64,000 bases of DNA from Mansonella perstans (lineage: Eukaryota > Nematoda > Chromadorea > Rhabditida > Onchocercidae). The position numbers and the translations under genes were made by a program. Below, piece after piece: positions 35,301 through 47,988 of this stretch. The stretch is from NCBI GenBank assembly GCA_037074765.1, contig JBAMDO010000573.1, positions 248,001 through 312,000 on the forward strand, in the 5' to 3' direction. Position 1 is the first letter of the stretch; every line of letters begins with the position of its first letter. The notes below the pieces were generated by a model that worked only from the letters and a program-made list of their open reading frames with translations, was not told the DNA's origin and did no database searches.

Positions 35301-38300
35301 GTGTTAATAATTAATTTTATTCGTTTTTTTGCTGTGAAATCCGAATTGAATTAAAACCACAATTTCATTCATTTCTTGCCATTCAAAACCAAAAAACTTG
35401 ATTTATTGTTCATTATTACAAATGAACAACTACCAGCTAATTAAAAAAATCAATACTCATATATAAAAAGTTGCAATTTGGCTTAGCGTATTATTGCAGT
35501 GCAATCAGAAATTTTATTATTGTCTAGTTTTTTGTAGCAGAAACCAAAATTCTTTGCATTGAAAAAATCTTTAAAATGGAAACGCATTGGATTGTTCGCA
35601 AAGATAGGTAATAATTTCATTAGAAATTGGGGCAGTAAAATTCTAACTTTCTGAAGAAATAAAACAGGGAGCAAGAGAATTTATTATTTCATATAAACCA
35701 TTCTTACTAGATTTGAGAAATTTTTTGCACTTTTTATTCTTGAAAAAAAAAAAGTAATTTTTGAGCAATTTATCAATTTGTCCATTTTTCGGAATTAATT
35801 GTTAGAATGTTCTTGTTGAACTGAAAATTCCTGTATCTTTTTGAGCGTTGAATGACTGCAGGAACTTATGATATATGAACTGTTTGATATTTTGTAAAGA
35901 TTTATTTGTGATATCAATTACATTGTTTTCTTTTACTATCCGTCCAAATCAATCTTGTAACTAATAATTCATTTTTACTAGGGACGAATAAAGAATAGTT
36001 TAACTTATCTTAAATTCCGCACAAATTTATTAACAATTTCAGTGTGCAGATTTAATAACGTTCTTCTTCTTAAATGGAACTTTAAAATTGCTGCTAAATA
36101 AACTAGAATGATAAAGGTCAATTTTGGGTAAACTTTTTGCTGAAAAATTATTGCAAATTCTATCAGCGGGGAATAAATCTATATGCAAGAATAAAAACAT
36201 GTTTGTGCTAATTTTTGGTGCACAATTTGAAAGGAATTTCAAAGGCGAAGAAGTTTATGCGCTATTATTGCTTCATTATTTTCATGGAATTTTTAAGATC
36301 AAAGACGTATTGAGCAAATCCAAGCAAGTTTCAGGTTGATATATCATACAATAAAAGAATTAAATTACAACTGCTCGGTTTTCAATCATTGATTAAAGTG
36401 ATAGTCTATTTTGCACGACCACATTCCTAAAATATTTGCTTGCTTTGCGAGGAAAGAAAATTACTCGAAATCCTTTGAGAAATTATTTTCTTTTACATTT
36501 CTTTCTAATCCGTTTGTTGTCAAGTTAAATTAATCGACTGACAACTCAAAAACCTCCTCTCATTATTATTACCTTCAGTTTCACTGCACCGGCTTTTCAC
36601 TTTATTCTCGACCTGAGGACTTTTTTTCAAATTTTAATTTAATTTCTGAAAATTTTGAAATACATTCTCTTTTATTTATTTTCGGGAAGAATTTGCCACC
36701 CACTATAAATTATTTCAACTTCGATGAAAGCATTGTGCGATAACAATCATTTGTCTCTAACTTTTACAGAATAATTTGAATCCAGAAACAAGAAGATTAT
36801 TACACAAAACACATATGAAATGTTAATTTTTCATTAAAGAGGTAAGACAGAACTGAGATTTCGCAGACAGCTGCACTGATCGGCAAACTTTGCAAGAAAT
36901 TGCAAAACTTTTTACCAGCGAAAAAATGGATTTATAAAAAGTTGAAGAGAAAAGGAAGTGTAGAAATTTTCCGTTGCTGTAAAATAATGCTACTTGGCAG
37001 TCTTTATCAATTTCATTATTCCATATCTCCTTTATTAACAAATCTTTATTTCACTAGACGGATTTCAAAATTTGTTGGCTTCTTTTATTTCTTTCTCTGA
37101 ATGAAAAATTTTTGAGACAAAATATGGCAGTTGCGAAGTGCATATCAGACTGTCACAGTTTTAAGCAAAAGTGAAACTGATGAAATTACACGAGTATACG
37201 GCATTAAATCGTTGAAATATCAAGAGTTTGGTTATTACAACAAAATCAACTTACTAGCTAAAACTGGAAAACCTGCTAAAAAATGAAGAAGGATTTTGAG
37301 AAAGTGATAATTACAAGAGAGTTTCTAGAAACAGTGATGATAACTATTTATGAAAATATTTTAAAACTGGTGTAGAAGCTGGAGTGGAAGCTGTTTTCAA
37401 ATGTGTCAAACGAGGAAATGATATTTTTTATCTGTTGAGAAATCAAGAAAATGGCATCCAGGAAAATACAGATAGAACCAATTCATCATCAATAGTATTA
37501 CCAATATCGTTACCACACCACTTTAACTAACATCGATATCGCTATCACTACCACAGTCTCCCGCAATGAGAAGTCTTTGCCTCTGTGTCATAAATGTATT
37601 TCACTTGAATGCTATGCAAGCCTAATTCTCGCCAACAGTCGACCCTCTCTCCACAGCATTGAATGTCTGTATCGTCACGTCTAGCACGTGTGATGTGCAT
37701 CATCCGATCAATTTTTGTCCATTATCTTCCCTAATTCTGCTGCCAATATCAGAAATATCACTCAAAAAATTGTTAAAAATTTAATTTTTCACGATTGATA
37801 CTTATTTTTAGCCTGAAAAATGGCATAATCCTGTCTGCAAAAAATAAATTTTTTTACATAGCCTCTTAGCATTTAACTGAAAACCAGTGAGAAAGAACTG
37901 GAACATAAAAGCAATAATTCTCCACACGATTTTTCAAAACTTTCATTACTAAATATTATTAGTAATTTGAAATTTACAGAAATATTCGGGTCTCCAATTA
38001 CTGTCGTGTTCTCGCTATTGCGATGAGGAAAATCAGTTAAGATCCTTGATAAACATTCATTTCAAACATAATTTAGAGGAAAGTTCAACTAATTACTCAG
38101 ATATTCATTTTTAAAGACAAATAGAAAGAGTGAATTTAAAAATTTCATTAAAGATCTTTTTCTTCTTCATCATCTATATGGATATTGCATATTTTAAACT
38201 TTCTATTATAAATCAAATTAAGGTAGTTATATTTCATATATCTTAGTCTTTCAATCTAGTAAGTAATATAGTATGACCTGGTGGTTCTGTAAACCTATCT

Positions 38301-41300
38301 AATTAGTAGTGATAAAGCTTCATTAAGAAAGCAGGAATTCACACTCATTCGAAATAGTTCAAGATGCATCAGCAAACAGCAAATGATAGCAATGGTTATG
38401 CTGCAAAAAATAATTAAATCCAAGAAAATATGACCAAAGACCAAAGTTAAACAGTGTACAATTAATCAGTCTGTTATAAATTGATTTGACTAGTAAATTA
38501 GTTAAAAAATATTTTACAATAAGCAGAACTATCACTGTAAATGTTTTTTCACTACATATTAACAAGGGCGAAAAATAAAGTAACTTAGTGAAAATTAACT
38601 TGTTCTTGAATGGATTCTGGAAAATAAACTAAAAAATCAATTGGTTTGGTGACATGTTGCAGTGTAAGATTACAGAAAGTATTTTAAAAAATTTATAATA
38701 GTCTTTTATAAAAAAAAACTGCGTTCTAAAATATTAGGATATTTACTTCGAATTGGAAAAATGTTCAGAATAAAATCTCTTTTGAAAGTAGTTAAAATTT
38801 TTATCCACATATTTTGGACATCCCATAAATTGTTTTTTATAAGCATTTAGAAAATAAGGAATTAGTTCCTTCACTGAAGTTTTTACTAAACTATGACATC
38901 AAAAATTTTTGCAAGCATTCCTAATTTTTTTCTGCGCAATTTGGCATATTTGCATTATTAAACTTTTTTATAACATATGCTAATTAGTAAGGGGACTTTT
39001 CCAAAAAAAAATAAAAACTATATTGTTATTAGTTTTTGAAGCTATTTATTCCAGCAAAGGTTTGTGAATATTTCATATCCTGATAGATTCTGAAAGAAAC
39101 CAGAAGGCTTTTTTGCATAGATAAAAAAGGAAGCAAAAAGACAAGAACAGCGAATATTTTCATTGAAAAATGAACTGAACGAATATTTTTTTCAACTGGA
39201 CATCCACGTATCATTTTAAGTTTTATTATTGCTCTCGAAATAATTGTCATTACTATTTTGCTCCCATTATTACTGTCTTTGATTTATGGACAATTGTCAA
39301 ATTCTTGGCTTGGAACAAGAATTTCTCCATTTTATCATACTTTTAGGAAATAAAGAAAACGAGATAAAAATTTTAAGATAAAAAAAAAAAAATTAGTGCA
39401 GTTGATACAAAATAGTAACAACAATTATGGTATTACAAAGAAAATATGAAAATTAATGATTTCTTTATTCCACACCATCTTCCTCTGATCCCGCCTCAAA
39501 TTATTTGTCAGCGGAAAATATATCAAGTTGTCACGGCTCATATATAAAAGAAGCTCTATTCATTGCATTGTTGCATTCCCCTTATCTGTTACATGTATCA
39601 CCATTTTCTTTCTCTCTCTGATCATACATTTCAGTCAGAAATACCCGTGACTTCTTGAATAAGAGCTTTAGCAGCTTTTCCAGTTCCCGAAACAATGACA
39701 AATTTATTCAAAAATTTGTTAGGATTTAGAAAATGTTTTGTTTGCTAAGTTAAAATTGATAAAAATTAGCACATTCCTCGGATAAAATTATTCAACTTGC
39801 ATTTCTTATCTGATAAGATACTTAAAGACTGCTATCTTTTTTGACTACTGTAACAAAAAAGTTAGGTTACCAGAATATATTCATACTATCATTGTTTTAT
39901 CGAATACTATCAATAATTTTTCGCTCTTATTAGAAATTCAGTGAAGTAATAATATTTGACATATTCACATTCTACAATTTTTTTGGCGTGAAAATTTAAA
40001 AATTTCAATCCGAAAATATGAATATACTACCGTATATCAACACAACAAATAGTGTTCAAGAGAGAATTTCAGGGTTTACACAAAGCACCTAAAGATGCAG
40101 CAATAAAAATTCCACAATCAATGTAGATTCGATTACTTCCATTGGCATTTAGGAAATGAATAAAAGCTATTTTACATTGCGGCAATTTCTGACTTATTGC
40201 GCGAAAACATATGTTTAATTTCTTTTTTAATTCATAATAAAATTTTTATTTCCATTTACTCTCTGAAGGAAAAACCATATGCATTACCACTATTACAGCT
40301 ACGACTATACTTTTATTGTTTTTATTTCAGATATACAATATCTTCTGCTTTAGGCGATATGTTTTCAGTTTTCAGCGTTAAATAGGAAAGGAAAGTTACA
40401 CATTTAAAATTCATCAGTTGGCCTATTAAGTAGAAACTTAAACTGATTTGTCGTATTATTACTTCAGTAACAATCTGTTTCGAAATATTCAGTTCTGTTT
40501 CCTTTGCAATCTCAGTACATTCTGAAAATCTGTAAGATATATCAAATCAGTCATCTCTCTCTAGTGTTATTTTGAAAATGGAGATATGTTAAAATTAAAA
40601 TTCTTTGTCTGCATCTTTTCTGCTCTTAGAAATTATTTTTGCCTTTTTATAAAACACTAAAAATGTCTTGAATTACGGTAAACGACAATATTCTTGTAAT
40701 AATCGAAACTAAATTATTGAGCATTCTTCAATTCTTTGAATACTAAACATCATTTTTCATTGAGAATTCCTGTCAGCTTCAAGAACCTAGTGCTCAGTGA
40801 CCCAATTTCATAAGTGAATCCAAAATAATTTAAATAGGTTTTTACACCATTAAAATATTTTTGTAGTAATTGAAAGTTAATAAGTGGACGAAATAAATTT
40901 CAAATGCTTGTTCATTAGTACGAATAATAGCACTGTTATTGACCAAGTATAAATGATATTACTTACAAGCATCAATCTGTTTTACGGACTCTTCACTAAT
41001 GCCTAGTTATTCATCGAAATATAGCTTACTTATACATAGGTTTCATAAAAAACTGAAATTTCTTTCACTACGTGAAAGTTTCTCGTGAATGAAGAACAGC
41101 AGAAGATGTCTCGTCGTTTGCTTATTCACTAATTTTATCACACATATGCAGTTTATAATTACTTGAAATTTTCGACAATATCTTTCTTTGATTTCAAAGA
41201 TAACAATAAATTGTGAACAACTGATTCATTTCAAAAATTTCATCCTTACAATAGGTCAATAAATCATTAAATTAAAATTTTTTTATTAGCAATAAAGTGG

Positions 41301-41344
41301 AAAACATGGGAGCTCAATGTTAATCTATTTTTGATTATTGCTAT
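32331..41344. other. 9-kb gene-poor region
   Basis: No exon is supported on either strand. Visible items: a 22-base direct repeat (32707-32750, gcacaaaagttgaatt core twice); a degenerate inverted repeat (about 34540-35280); a C-rich island at about 37496-37745; and a TATA-like motif (tatataaaag, 39541) followed by pyrimidine-rich sequence. The rest is AT-rich with A/T runs. It may hold distal regulatory sequence for the collagen gene. Confidence 0.5.
34540..35280. repeat. Degenerate inverted repeat, possible MITE remnant
   Basis: The left arm near 34540-34690 contains tgatcaaaaaatgattgaaa and related short motifs. The right arm near 35120-35280, read on the minus strand, contains tgatcaaaaattattgaga and similar order. 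The arms are imperfect and separated by about 430 bases. No transposase frame lies between them and no clear target-site duplication is visible. It could be an old non-autonomous element or AT-rich coincidence. Confidence 0.3.
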
Positions 41345-43724
41345 ATGGTACGGAAATTAATTGAGGTGATGGCAAGAACAGTGGCAGATTCAAAGTCACA
41401 GCAAGAAGAAGCGAAAGCTATGAAACGTGCCGCATTCTTCGGTATCACCATATCAACGATGGCTGCGTTGACAGCGATCGTTGCTGTGCCTATTTTGTAC
41501 AACTACATGCAATATGTACACTCGTCCCTCGAGCTTGAAGTTAATTATTGCAAGCATTTAACGGATAGCTTACAGAAACAATTTGATAAAGTAATATCTT
41601 AACATCTTAAATGTCTTAAACGTCTTAAACAAATTCCTTCAAGTATTACAGCTTCTCAAAAAGTTTTGTAGGATACCTTTAGGAAAATAAGGTCTTTTGC
41701 TCTCAAGGTAGAAAATTTTTCTGCCAATTGAACAAAATTCAGGTAGAGTTCACAGTAATAGTTCTGATATCAAAAGTATCACTAGTAAAGCCTATGGATG
41801 AATCATTTAAGCGAAAAAGCAACTTTTTTTTTTAAAAAAATACTTTGTTTCAAAGTATTATTGAAATTAAATAACAGCTTAAATGAAAACTTTAAACAAC
41901 TCTTTTTCACGAAAAAACTCTTAATAATTTTTTAAATCAAAGTAAACTTTTTTATTCCCTAGATCACTTAAAAATAAAACTGCAAGCCGGTGACGAATTT
42001 AAACAAAGAAATTTCAAATGATTTTAAATTTTGAATTTGAAAAGCTACAAAAATCACTGTTCTTTCTAATATTACAGATAAAAATATTAACCGATACTGA
42101 GAATATTAATATCAAAGATCGCTTGAAAAGATACGTAAATCGGAACCGCGAAAGGGTGATAAAAGATACGATAAAACGAACGCGTGACGTTCAAACATAT
42201 AATGACATGATGCCATATGGTTGTATTTTGATCAATCTTCTTCACCCTGCAAATTTTCAAGTCTTCAAAACCAAAAATTAGATAAGTTCTTAAAATCCTG
42301 AAGAGAAAGAAAATTGTTGAAATTCGTATTGTCAATTTTAGATGAAAGACTTGTCCAGTCTAGCGCCAGATGAAGGACTATACAAGAATAAAAATAGACT
42401 TGAAAATTTTTTCAGTGAAAAAATTAATTAATCTTTGCTTTTAATAAGATCACAGTCGGGAGTGGACTGGAAATTTTCAATTCCATTATTCCAGAAGGAG
42501 CGAATTCAAGATTTGAATAACCTCAATATCAAGGATAAACTTTACTCTTTAAGATCAAATCACGTTCTTACTAGAACAATTATCAGTATTAAAAATTATT
42601 GCGGTAAAAGAATTAGAATTGTCTCACCAACAAAATGCGCATAAAAAATTTTATGCTAACGCTAGATTTAATAATTAATTGCGTTCAATCCTCGAAACGA
42701 TTTCTGTGAATAAAAGCAGTGATGAGGAAATCAAACTTTTTCGGTATTTTCATTTTATTTTTTTGGACAAGAAGAATTCTCAGAAAAAGGATTCTTAAAA
42801 ATGTAATTCGATTTAAAAATAACTTTTAAATGAAGGTGAAAATTTATTATAAATCAAACCAAAAAACAAAAAGTTATGGAACAGATGAGTGCAAAGTTGT
42901 ATGTCTGGTTATCAGGCAGTTTTTTGACTTTTAATCATTATATATTCGTAGAGAAGAGCAGCACTGACAGAAATAATGCAAAATATGCCAAAATGGCTCA
43001 AACTTCTGTTGTCAAATATGATGGTGAAAGAACTAAGCCGGAAATTATTGGAAGCATATGTTGTAGCTGTGGCATCGGAGCTGCTGGACCACCGGGTCCT
43101 CCAGGGCCTGACGGTGAAAATGGTTTGTCATTTGCATCACTGTGGAATTTCAAAACGCTAATCATATTATCATTAAAAAAAATCTTAATTCCAGGTGCTG
43201 ATGGGCTACCTGGAGCACACGGATCACCTGGTATAGATGCCGAGCGAAATGCAAGACCGGAACCAGAAGATTGGTGCTTTGAGTGCCCTCCAGGTCTACC
43301 AGGACCAACCGGAGCTATAGGACCGAAAGGATGCGTTGGATCACCGGGAAAGCCAGGAGCAAATGGAGCAGGGCCTTTGCTACCTGGACCACCAGGACCA
43401 CCTGGACTCGCTGGATCACAGGGACATCCAGGACTTCCAGGACCATCGGGTCCCAAGGGTTTACCTGGTATCCTCACCGAATATCCTGGACAACAAGGGC
43501 TACCAGGTCGTCCGGGACCAGTAGGACCGCCCGGTAACGCAGGAGAACCTGGAACTATTGGCTGTCCTGGGCCTATTGGCCCGATGGGACCACCAGGTGA
43601 TCCTGGAGTGCAGGGTATTCCAGGAACAACTGGGTTAAGTGGAAAGCCGGGATTACCTGGCAAACAAGGAAGACATGGTTCATGTGATCATTGCCCACCA
43701 CCTCGTATTCCTCCTGCTTACTAA
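41345..43724 (+). CDS. Cuticle collagen
   Basis: Exons are 41345-41590, 42078-42219, 42952-43122 and 43195-43724; 362 residues (354 if the ATG at 41369 is used). This is a structural protein secreted by the hypodermis into the cuticle. The N-terminus has the collagen signature: a short cytosolic lead ([16 protein letters not shown]), then a hydrophobic anchor ([20 protein letters not shown]) and YNYMQYV. Exon 2 is basic with dibasic sites (RLKR, KRTR) where BLI-4-type proteases cut in this family. Gly-X-Y repeats begin after CCSCGIG, break around [11 protein letters not shown], continue through about 130 residues, and end with the Cys-containing tail [13 protein letters not shown]. The cysteines flanking Gly-X-Y blocks fit disulfide-linked trimers. 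Exon 3 is placed by phase (g|ag at tcgtag). I cannot name the ortholog. Confidence 0.92.
42441..42644 (+). pseudogene. Possible decayed duplicate of collagen exon 2
   Basis: An open stretch in collagen intron 2, after an acceptor-like cacag at about 42456, contains NLNIKDKL, which resembles NINIKDRL in exon 2 (around 42107-42131), with similar charged flanks. It ends in a stop at 42644 and would break the collagen frame if included. It is either an old exon duplication, an alternative terminal exon, or coincidence. Confidence 0.25.
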
Positions 43725-43788
43725 TTTTCTATGGCATAAAACTGTGATATTTAATTGTACTTTCAATCATTTTAAGATTCTTAAAGCC

Positions 43789-43794
43789 AATAAA
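43789..43794 (+). terminator. Polyadenylation signal of the collagen gene
   Basis: Canonical AATAAA 65 bases after the collagen stop codon, in A/T-rich sequence. Confidence 0.65.
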
Positions 43795-45469
43795 ATCATT
43801 TTCAAAAAGAACTTTTCTACAACAATATTCTAGGCAAAGTTCTGATCTTCTTCTAAATAACGTGACTTTAATTTCGTGAGAACTGAATTGCATTCGTAAA
43901 TTTTGACTACTGTCTCATTACCTTTATCATCTAGTCTAGTCTATCTGTGTTAGTTCACCACAAATTGAGCGATAATCACTTTCTACTGCTTTAGTTTTTC
44001 CCATGAATGAAATTAATGATATGGTAATACGTAAATACAATTACTCAAGTTCATGCTGAATTGAATTACAATTGGGTACCTACTGTCGTAGGTAATTTTA
44101 AAATCTTCAAAAAAATTGTTAAAAAAAGATAATAAACGAACAAAAAACTATTTCGTATGATCATTACGGTTGGTCGCTTTATTTCAAAAAATTGGAAATA
44201 TGAAAAAATTGCCGGTGTATAGATTGCTACGTCCTTCATGTATAAATCCCTTAAGTACATTTCTCAAAACGCCTCTGCCTGCTTCTCTTTTTCATGAAAA
44301 TCATGCATTGTTCTTTCCCGTGGATATAGAATCTGAAATTGTTATTAGAATCCTTTTCGAGTTTTGCAGAAAGATAGCGCATTCCTAATCAATATTTTCT
44401 CAAAGAAACAGCTCATCGCTTTACAAACTTGAAAGAAGTATGATAAGCTTTGAGAAATATCTCCGGAAAAAGAGAAATCAACAAATGAAATTCATTCGTG
44501 TTGACACTCCCATGAATATTAATAATTGTAGTTATCTTCAAGAGATAAGCATCAAGGTATTAAAAATCTTGGATCTTGGAGAAGTGGAATCTTAAATGGG
44601 AAAGAAAACAGATACTGAGACAAAAACTATCTAGTACTTCAGTAACTTTATTTTTGATTAAACAGTAATAGGTTTAAATAAATTAAGACTAGGATAAATT
44701 GCTATAAGCTATTTATCCATTTTCTATTTGTCCATTTACACTTGATATTCTCTACTGTGTAGCATATTACTTTTATATTCTACTATGTACCCTAATATCT
44801 TATAAAACCAACTTTTTTCACAATGCTTTATACCATGATTGAGGCAAAAAGTTGAGAAATTGATTGGATCAATCTAATTAATTCCTAACTTCGTCATCTC
44901 AATGAATGTACGAAAGTATTCGAAATGAAATTTGCTTTATTAATTAATATAGTTTTTCAATGATTCGTGAGAAAAGCTGTCGTATGAAAAAAAGAATAGT
45001 AAGGGAATTGAAATGAAAAATTTAATTTTTAGCGTATGCACATTGCTAACATGATAAGAAAAAAATGTTAAGAAATGATGAGAAAAGAACTTTCTAACTG
45101 TTCAACAGTTTATTGATGATTTTTCAAAAAAGAGGTATTTTCCTTCAGTACTTTTTGAGGTCTTTTAAGATCTTCCCTTTCATTATATCATGTAATTTTA
45201 TTTCACTCATTTAATCACAATTTTAGCAGAGATTTGATAAACAAGCCTTCATTAATTATTATTATTATTATTATGAACATAAGAAATCCTCTTTTCCCTA
45301 AAAAAAAAAGTGTAACTGCATAATAAATAATGATACTTTTACAATAAATGGACAACTAACGGATTGTTCACAGAAGTAAATATGAAGAAAAGCACCATAA
45401 GAGCACAAATAAACTTCGGATCATTTACAAACTTCCTTTAAAAACACAAAATTCGTCTCATATACAAAG
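43795..45469. other. Spacer between collagen and the DCTN3-like gene
   Basis: AT-rich sequence between two convergent genes. A frame with an ATG near 44201 and 62 codons (starting MKKLPVYRLLRPSC) is moderately coding-like in composition but has no family match, no leader acceptor and no introns, so I do not call it. An (ATT)n microsatellite sits at 45255-45274. Confidence 0.45.
45255..45274 (+). repeat. (ATT)n microsatellite
   Basis: Six to seven perfect ATT units in intergenic sequence. Confidence 0.8.
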
Positions 45470-46747
45470 TCATGAATTTGTTTCTTTCTTTTGTTTCACC
45501 TGCTCAAGCTTCTCGACAATATTTTCCCATTCGAGAACTTGATAATGGAGCTGTTCCAAAAGTATCACAAATTTTTCTTTGAGATCCATTACATTGTTGT
45601 GATGCCTGATAAAATTCAAAATAAGGAAAATGTGAAAAAACATGGAAAGAATTAAGACATTATCTATCGTCTTTGATTACAAATTTCACAGAATTCTGTT
45701 CAAGTGAAACAGTTTCCGGAATGCGGATGTAAAGCAGACAAAATTATAGCAAACTGAAAAATGAGTTACTTTACTGCAAAAAGGAGTTAAACTACACTCG
45801 CGAATTATTATTAAAATAAAGAAATATTTAAATCATGAACTTTTGCACATCTAAAACCGATTCATTGATCTCCCTTTCGGCGTCACTGAGATTTGATAGA
45901 TGATTGCCTACATTTGCAATTGATTCTGATTTGAACACAATCTGTAAGGGATGGAAAAAGATTGCATTAAATGATGAAAATCCAATTACACAGATTTCGA
46001 ATAATGCCTACCCATTCTAAAGAAAAATAATTGGATTTTCAAGCCATGCAACGATAAAATTTCGCGTAAGTTTCCAGCAACATTATATACACTAAAATTG
46101 ACCCTACTTCTTGGTTGACTTGTAGTCTTGAAATTTAATGACTTGGCTCTTCAAATAGCAGAATTCGAAACAAATGCTAATAATTTAAAATATCTAAATA
46201 ACCTCGGAATCTTTTTGAAACTCCTCCAGCAGTCTAACACGTTCGACCATTAAATCGTGACCAAACTCTATTTCTCGCTTCTTTTCTGTAGGAGTTAAAT
46301 AATCGCTCTGAAAGTTTGATAATCAACAAATTGACTTCGCAGTAAGCAACTGGATTTTCAAATTATTTATATTCCACAAATAATATAAGATAAGCGTGAT
46401 TTTAATTGCCAAATGATCACTGGAAGGATATGATACTAAGAGTTTACCAAAATCGGAAAGATCAAGTAAATCGAGAAACAGTAATTCATATCTTCTCTAA
46501 TAGAACATCTTGGTAAAAAATCAGATACTTAGAAATGAAATCAAACGGAAAAACTAACACCAGTTGCTAGATCAGTGATCTTTTTCAATACATCCGTTGG
46601 AATTTTTAACAGGAAACCACAACCAGCTTCAGATAACTTCTTTCGCAGAAGATTTAAATCTTCATTTATATTTGTGACGCTCCCTGCTTTGCTCAGACCT
46701 AACTGACCTTCCATTTTTGCTAACCGTTCTTCCAACAAATCTTCCAT
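45470..46747 (-). CDS. DCTN3: Dynactin subunit 3 (p22/p24, DCTN3-like)
   Basis: Exons, 5' to 3': 46747-46559, 46307-46203, 45941-45841 and 45605-45470; 176 residues, close to the 186 of human DCTN3. In dynactin this subunit pairs with dynamitin in the shoulder that projects the p150 arm, so the complex can act as the dynein adaptor. The sequence is almost wholly helical: LEERLAKMEGQLG near the start, a middle segment (KKREIEFGHDLMVERVRLLE) that lines up with the human LAEEQFILSQVALLEQ region, and a C-terminal coiled coil with a Trp at the conserved place (YQVLEWENIVEKLEQV). A leader-type acceptor (tttataaatcag) lies two bases before the ATG. The call rests on pattern, length and coiled-coil layout; another small coiled-coil subunit is the main alternative. 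Confidence 0.72.
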
Positions 46748-47988
46748 TTCTGATTTATAAAACAAATGAAATTTTTGGGAGAGGATACTATCAGTGACGA
46801 CCATGAAAGACATTAACCATGAGCCAATTAATGCAATCACTGACAGTGTTTCGAAAAAATTATTTAAACTGAAAATGCATGACTAAATCATTACCTATTA
46901 CATGCCCCAAATGCAATAAATATCTGCTTTGCTTTATAGCATACTATAGAAGGATAAAATCCATAATTCCGTAGGAGAAATTTTTGAATTGAAATATTTA
47001 ATTATAAACTATTGCATTTTTCCTTGAGCTTACTCTTACATTAACATTAACGTATTAAAACTTCTTTCCAAAATATGATTTTATATAGATTAACTGAGGA
47101 ATTTCCAAAAAAAAGAGTAAAAAAAAGAACGCACAGTAGCAAAACATTTATATAGTGGATTCGCTCATTGTGTAAAATAATGTCTTAACACAACCAATTC
47201 CTTATATACTAAATGATACATTATATATATATAATTCAAACAAAATATTATTGCTAACCCAGAACAGCCTAAAATCTAAAATTCCTTTATACATAAATAC
47301 ACGTATTTATAAAAGTAAAAAAAGAAAACAGTAAACAATCGATAAAAGGACTGAAGATAAACCCTGAAGGACAATAACTTAATCGTTCTAAAATCAAGAG
47401 AAAAGCTAATTGGACTAGAAAAGAAGTTTGGAAAAAGAATGTCGAAAAAAGATGTCAGAAAAAGAAAATCGCATTAATCATTATTTCATCTTTTAGAGAT
47501 CTTTTGTAAGCTTCAACACGGTTTTTATATTAAGCTTTGAAAAAAGCATGTATTTACAAACAACAAGCAAAAAAATTGAGCAAACCAAAATTCGATCCTA
47601 ATCTGAAAATATTCTTGCAAAAAATCAAAGGAAATCGTCAAATAAAAGCACATACTAAATTCAAGAGAGAACACAGGAAAAAAGACAATATAGGAAAACC
47701 ATTACACACTTGCTGTTTGTTCTTCATAATTTGGAAACGACAGTGTTAACAAAATTCAAGTTCATCTACCAATTACTCAAATGAAGTACTGGTGGTCCTT
47801 TTTCCTTATCATGATGTATATTAGATATATCATCAAAGGAATCGCCGACTCACCGAAATTAAATTTTTTGAAGAGAGAAGTGGAGTGGCATAGATTCGGT
47901 ATGTGATCTTACTTCCATACACCATTATAAAAATTTCAAAAACAAGCAGCAACAGAATTCTTTGTGTGCGAAATATTCTAAATGATAA
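46748..47988. other. Spacer between the DNAJ-like and DCTN3-like genes
   Basis: About 1.2 kb, AT-rich, with a short (TA)n run near 47222. No exon is supported. A lysine-rich open frame at 47537-47749 is what A-rich DNA gives by chance. The spacing is compatible with either an independent promoter or a loosely spaced operon. Confidence 0.45.

Noticed and set aside
39541..39660. TATA-like box and pyrimidine-rich sequence resembling a promoter
   Set aside because: No gene starts within 1.6 kb downstream, so no target can be assigned.
42998..43663. 221-codon minus-strand open frame full of Pro and Gly
   Set aside because: It is the antisense of the collagen Gly-X-Y exon. The repeat codons keep the other strand open, and the plus strand has the collagen N-terminus, splice sites and Cys blocks.
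44201..44388. 62-codon open frame starting MKKLPVYRLLRPSC
   Set aside because: Composition is passable but there is no leader acceptor, intron or family evidence.
47537..47749. 70-codon lysine-rich plus-strand frame
   Set aside because: Lysine and asparagine content is what A-rich noncoding DNA yields, and no splice context is seen.
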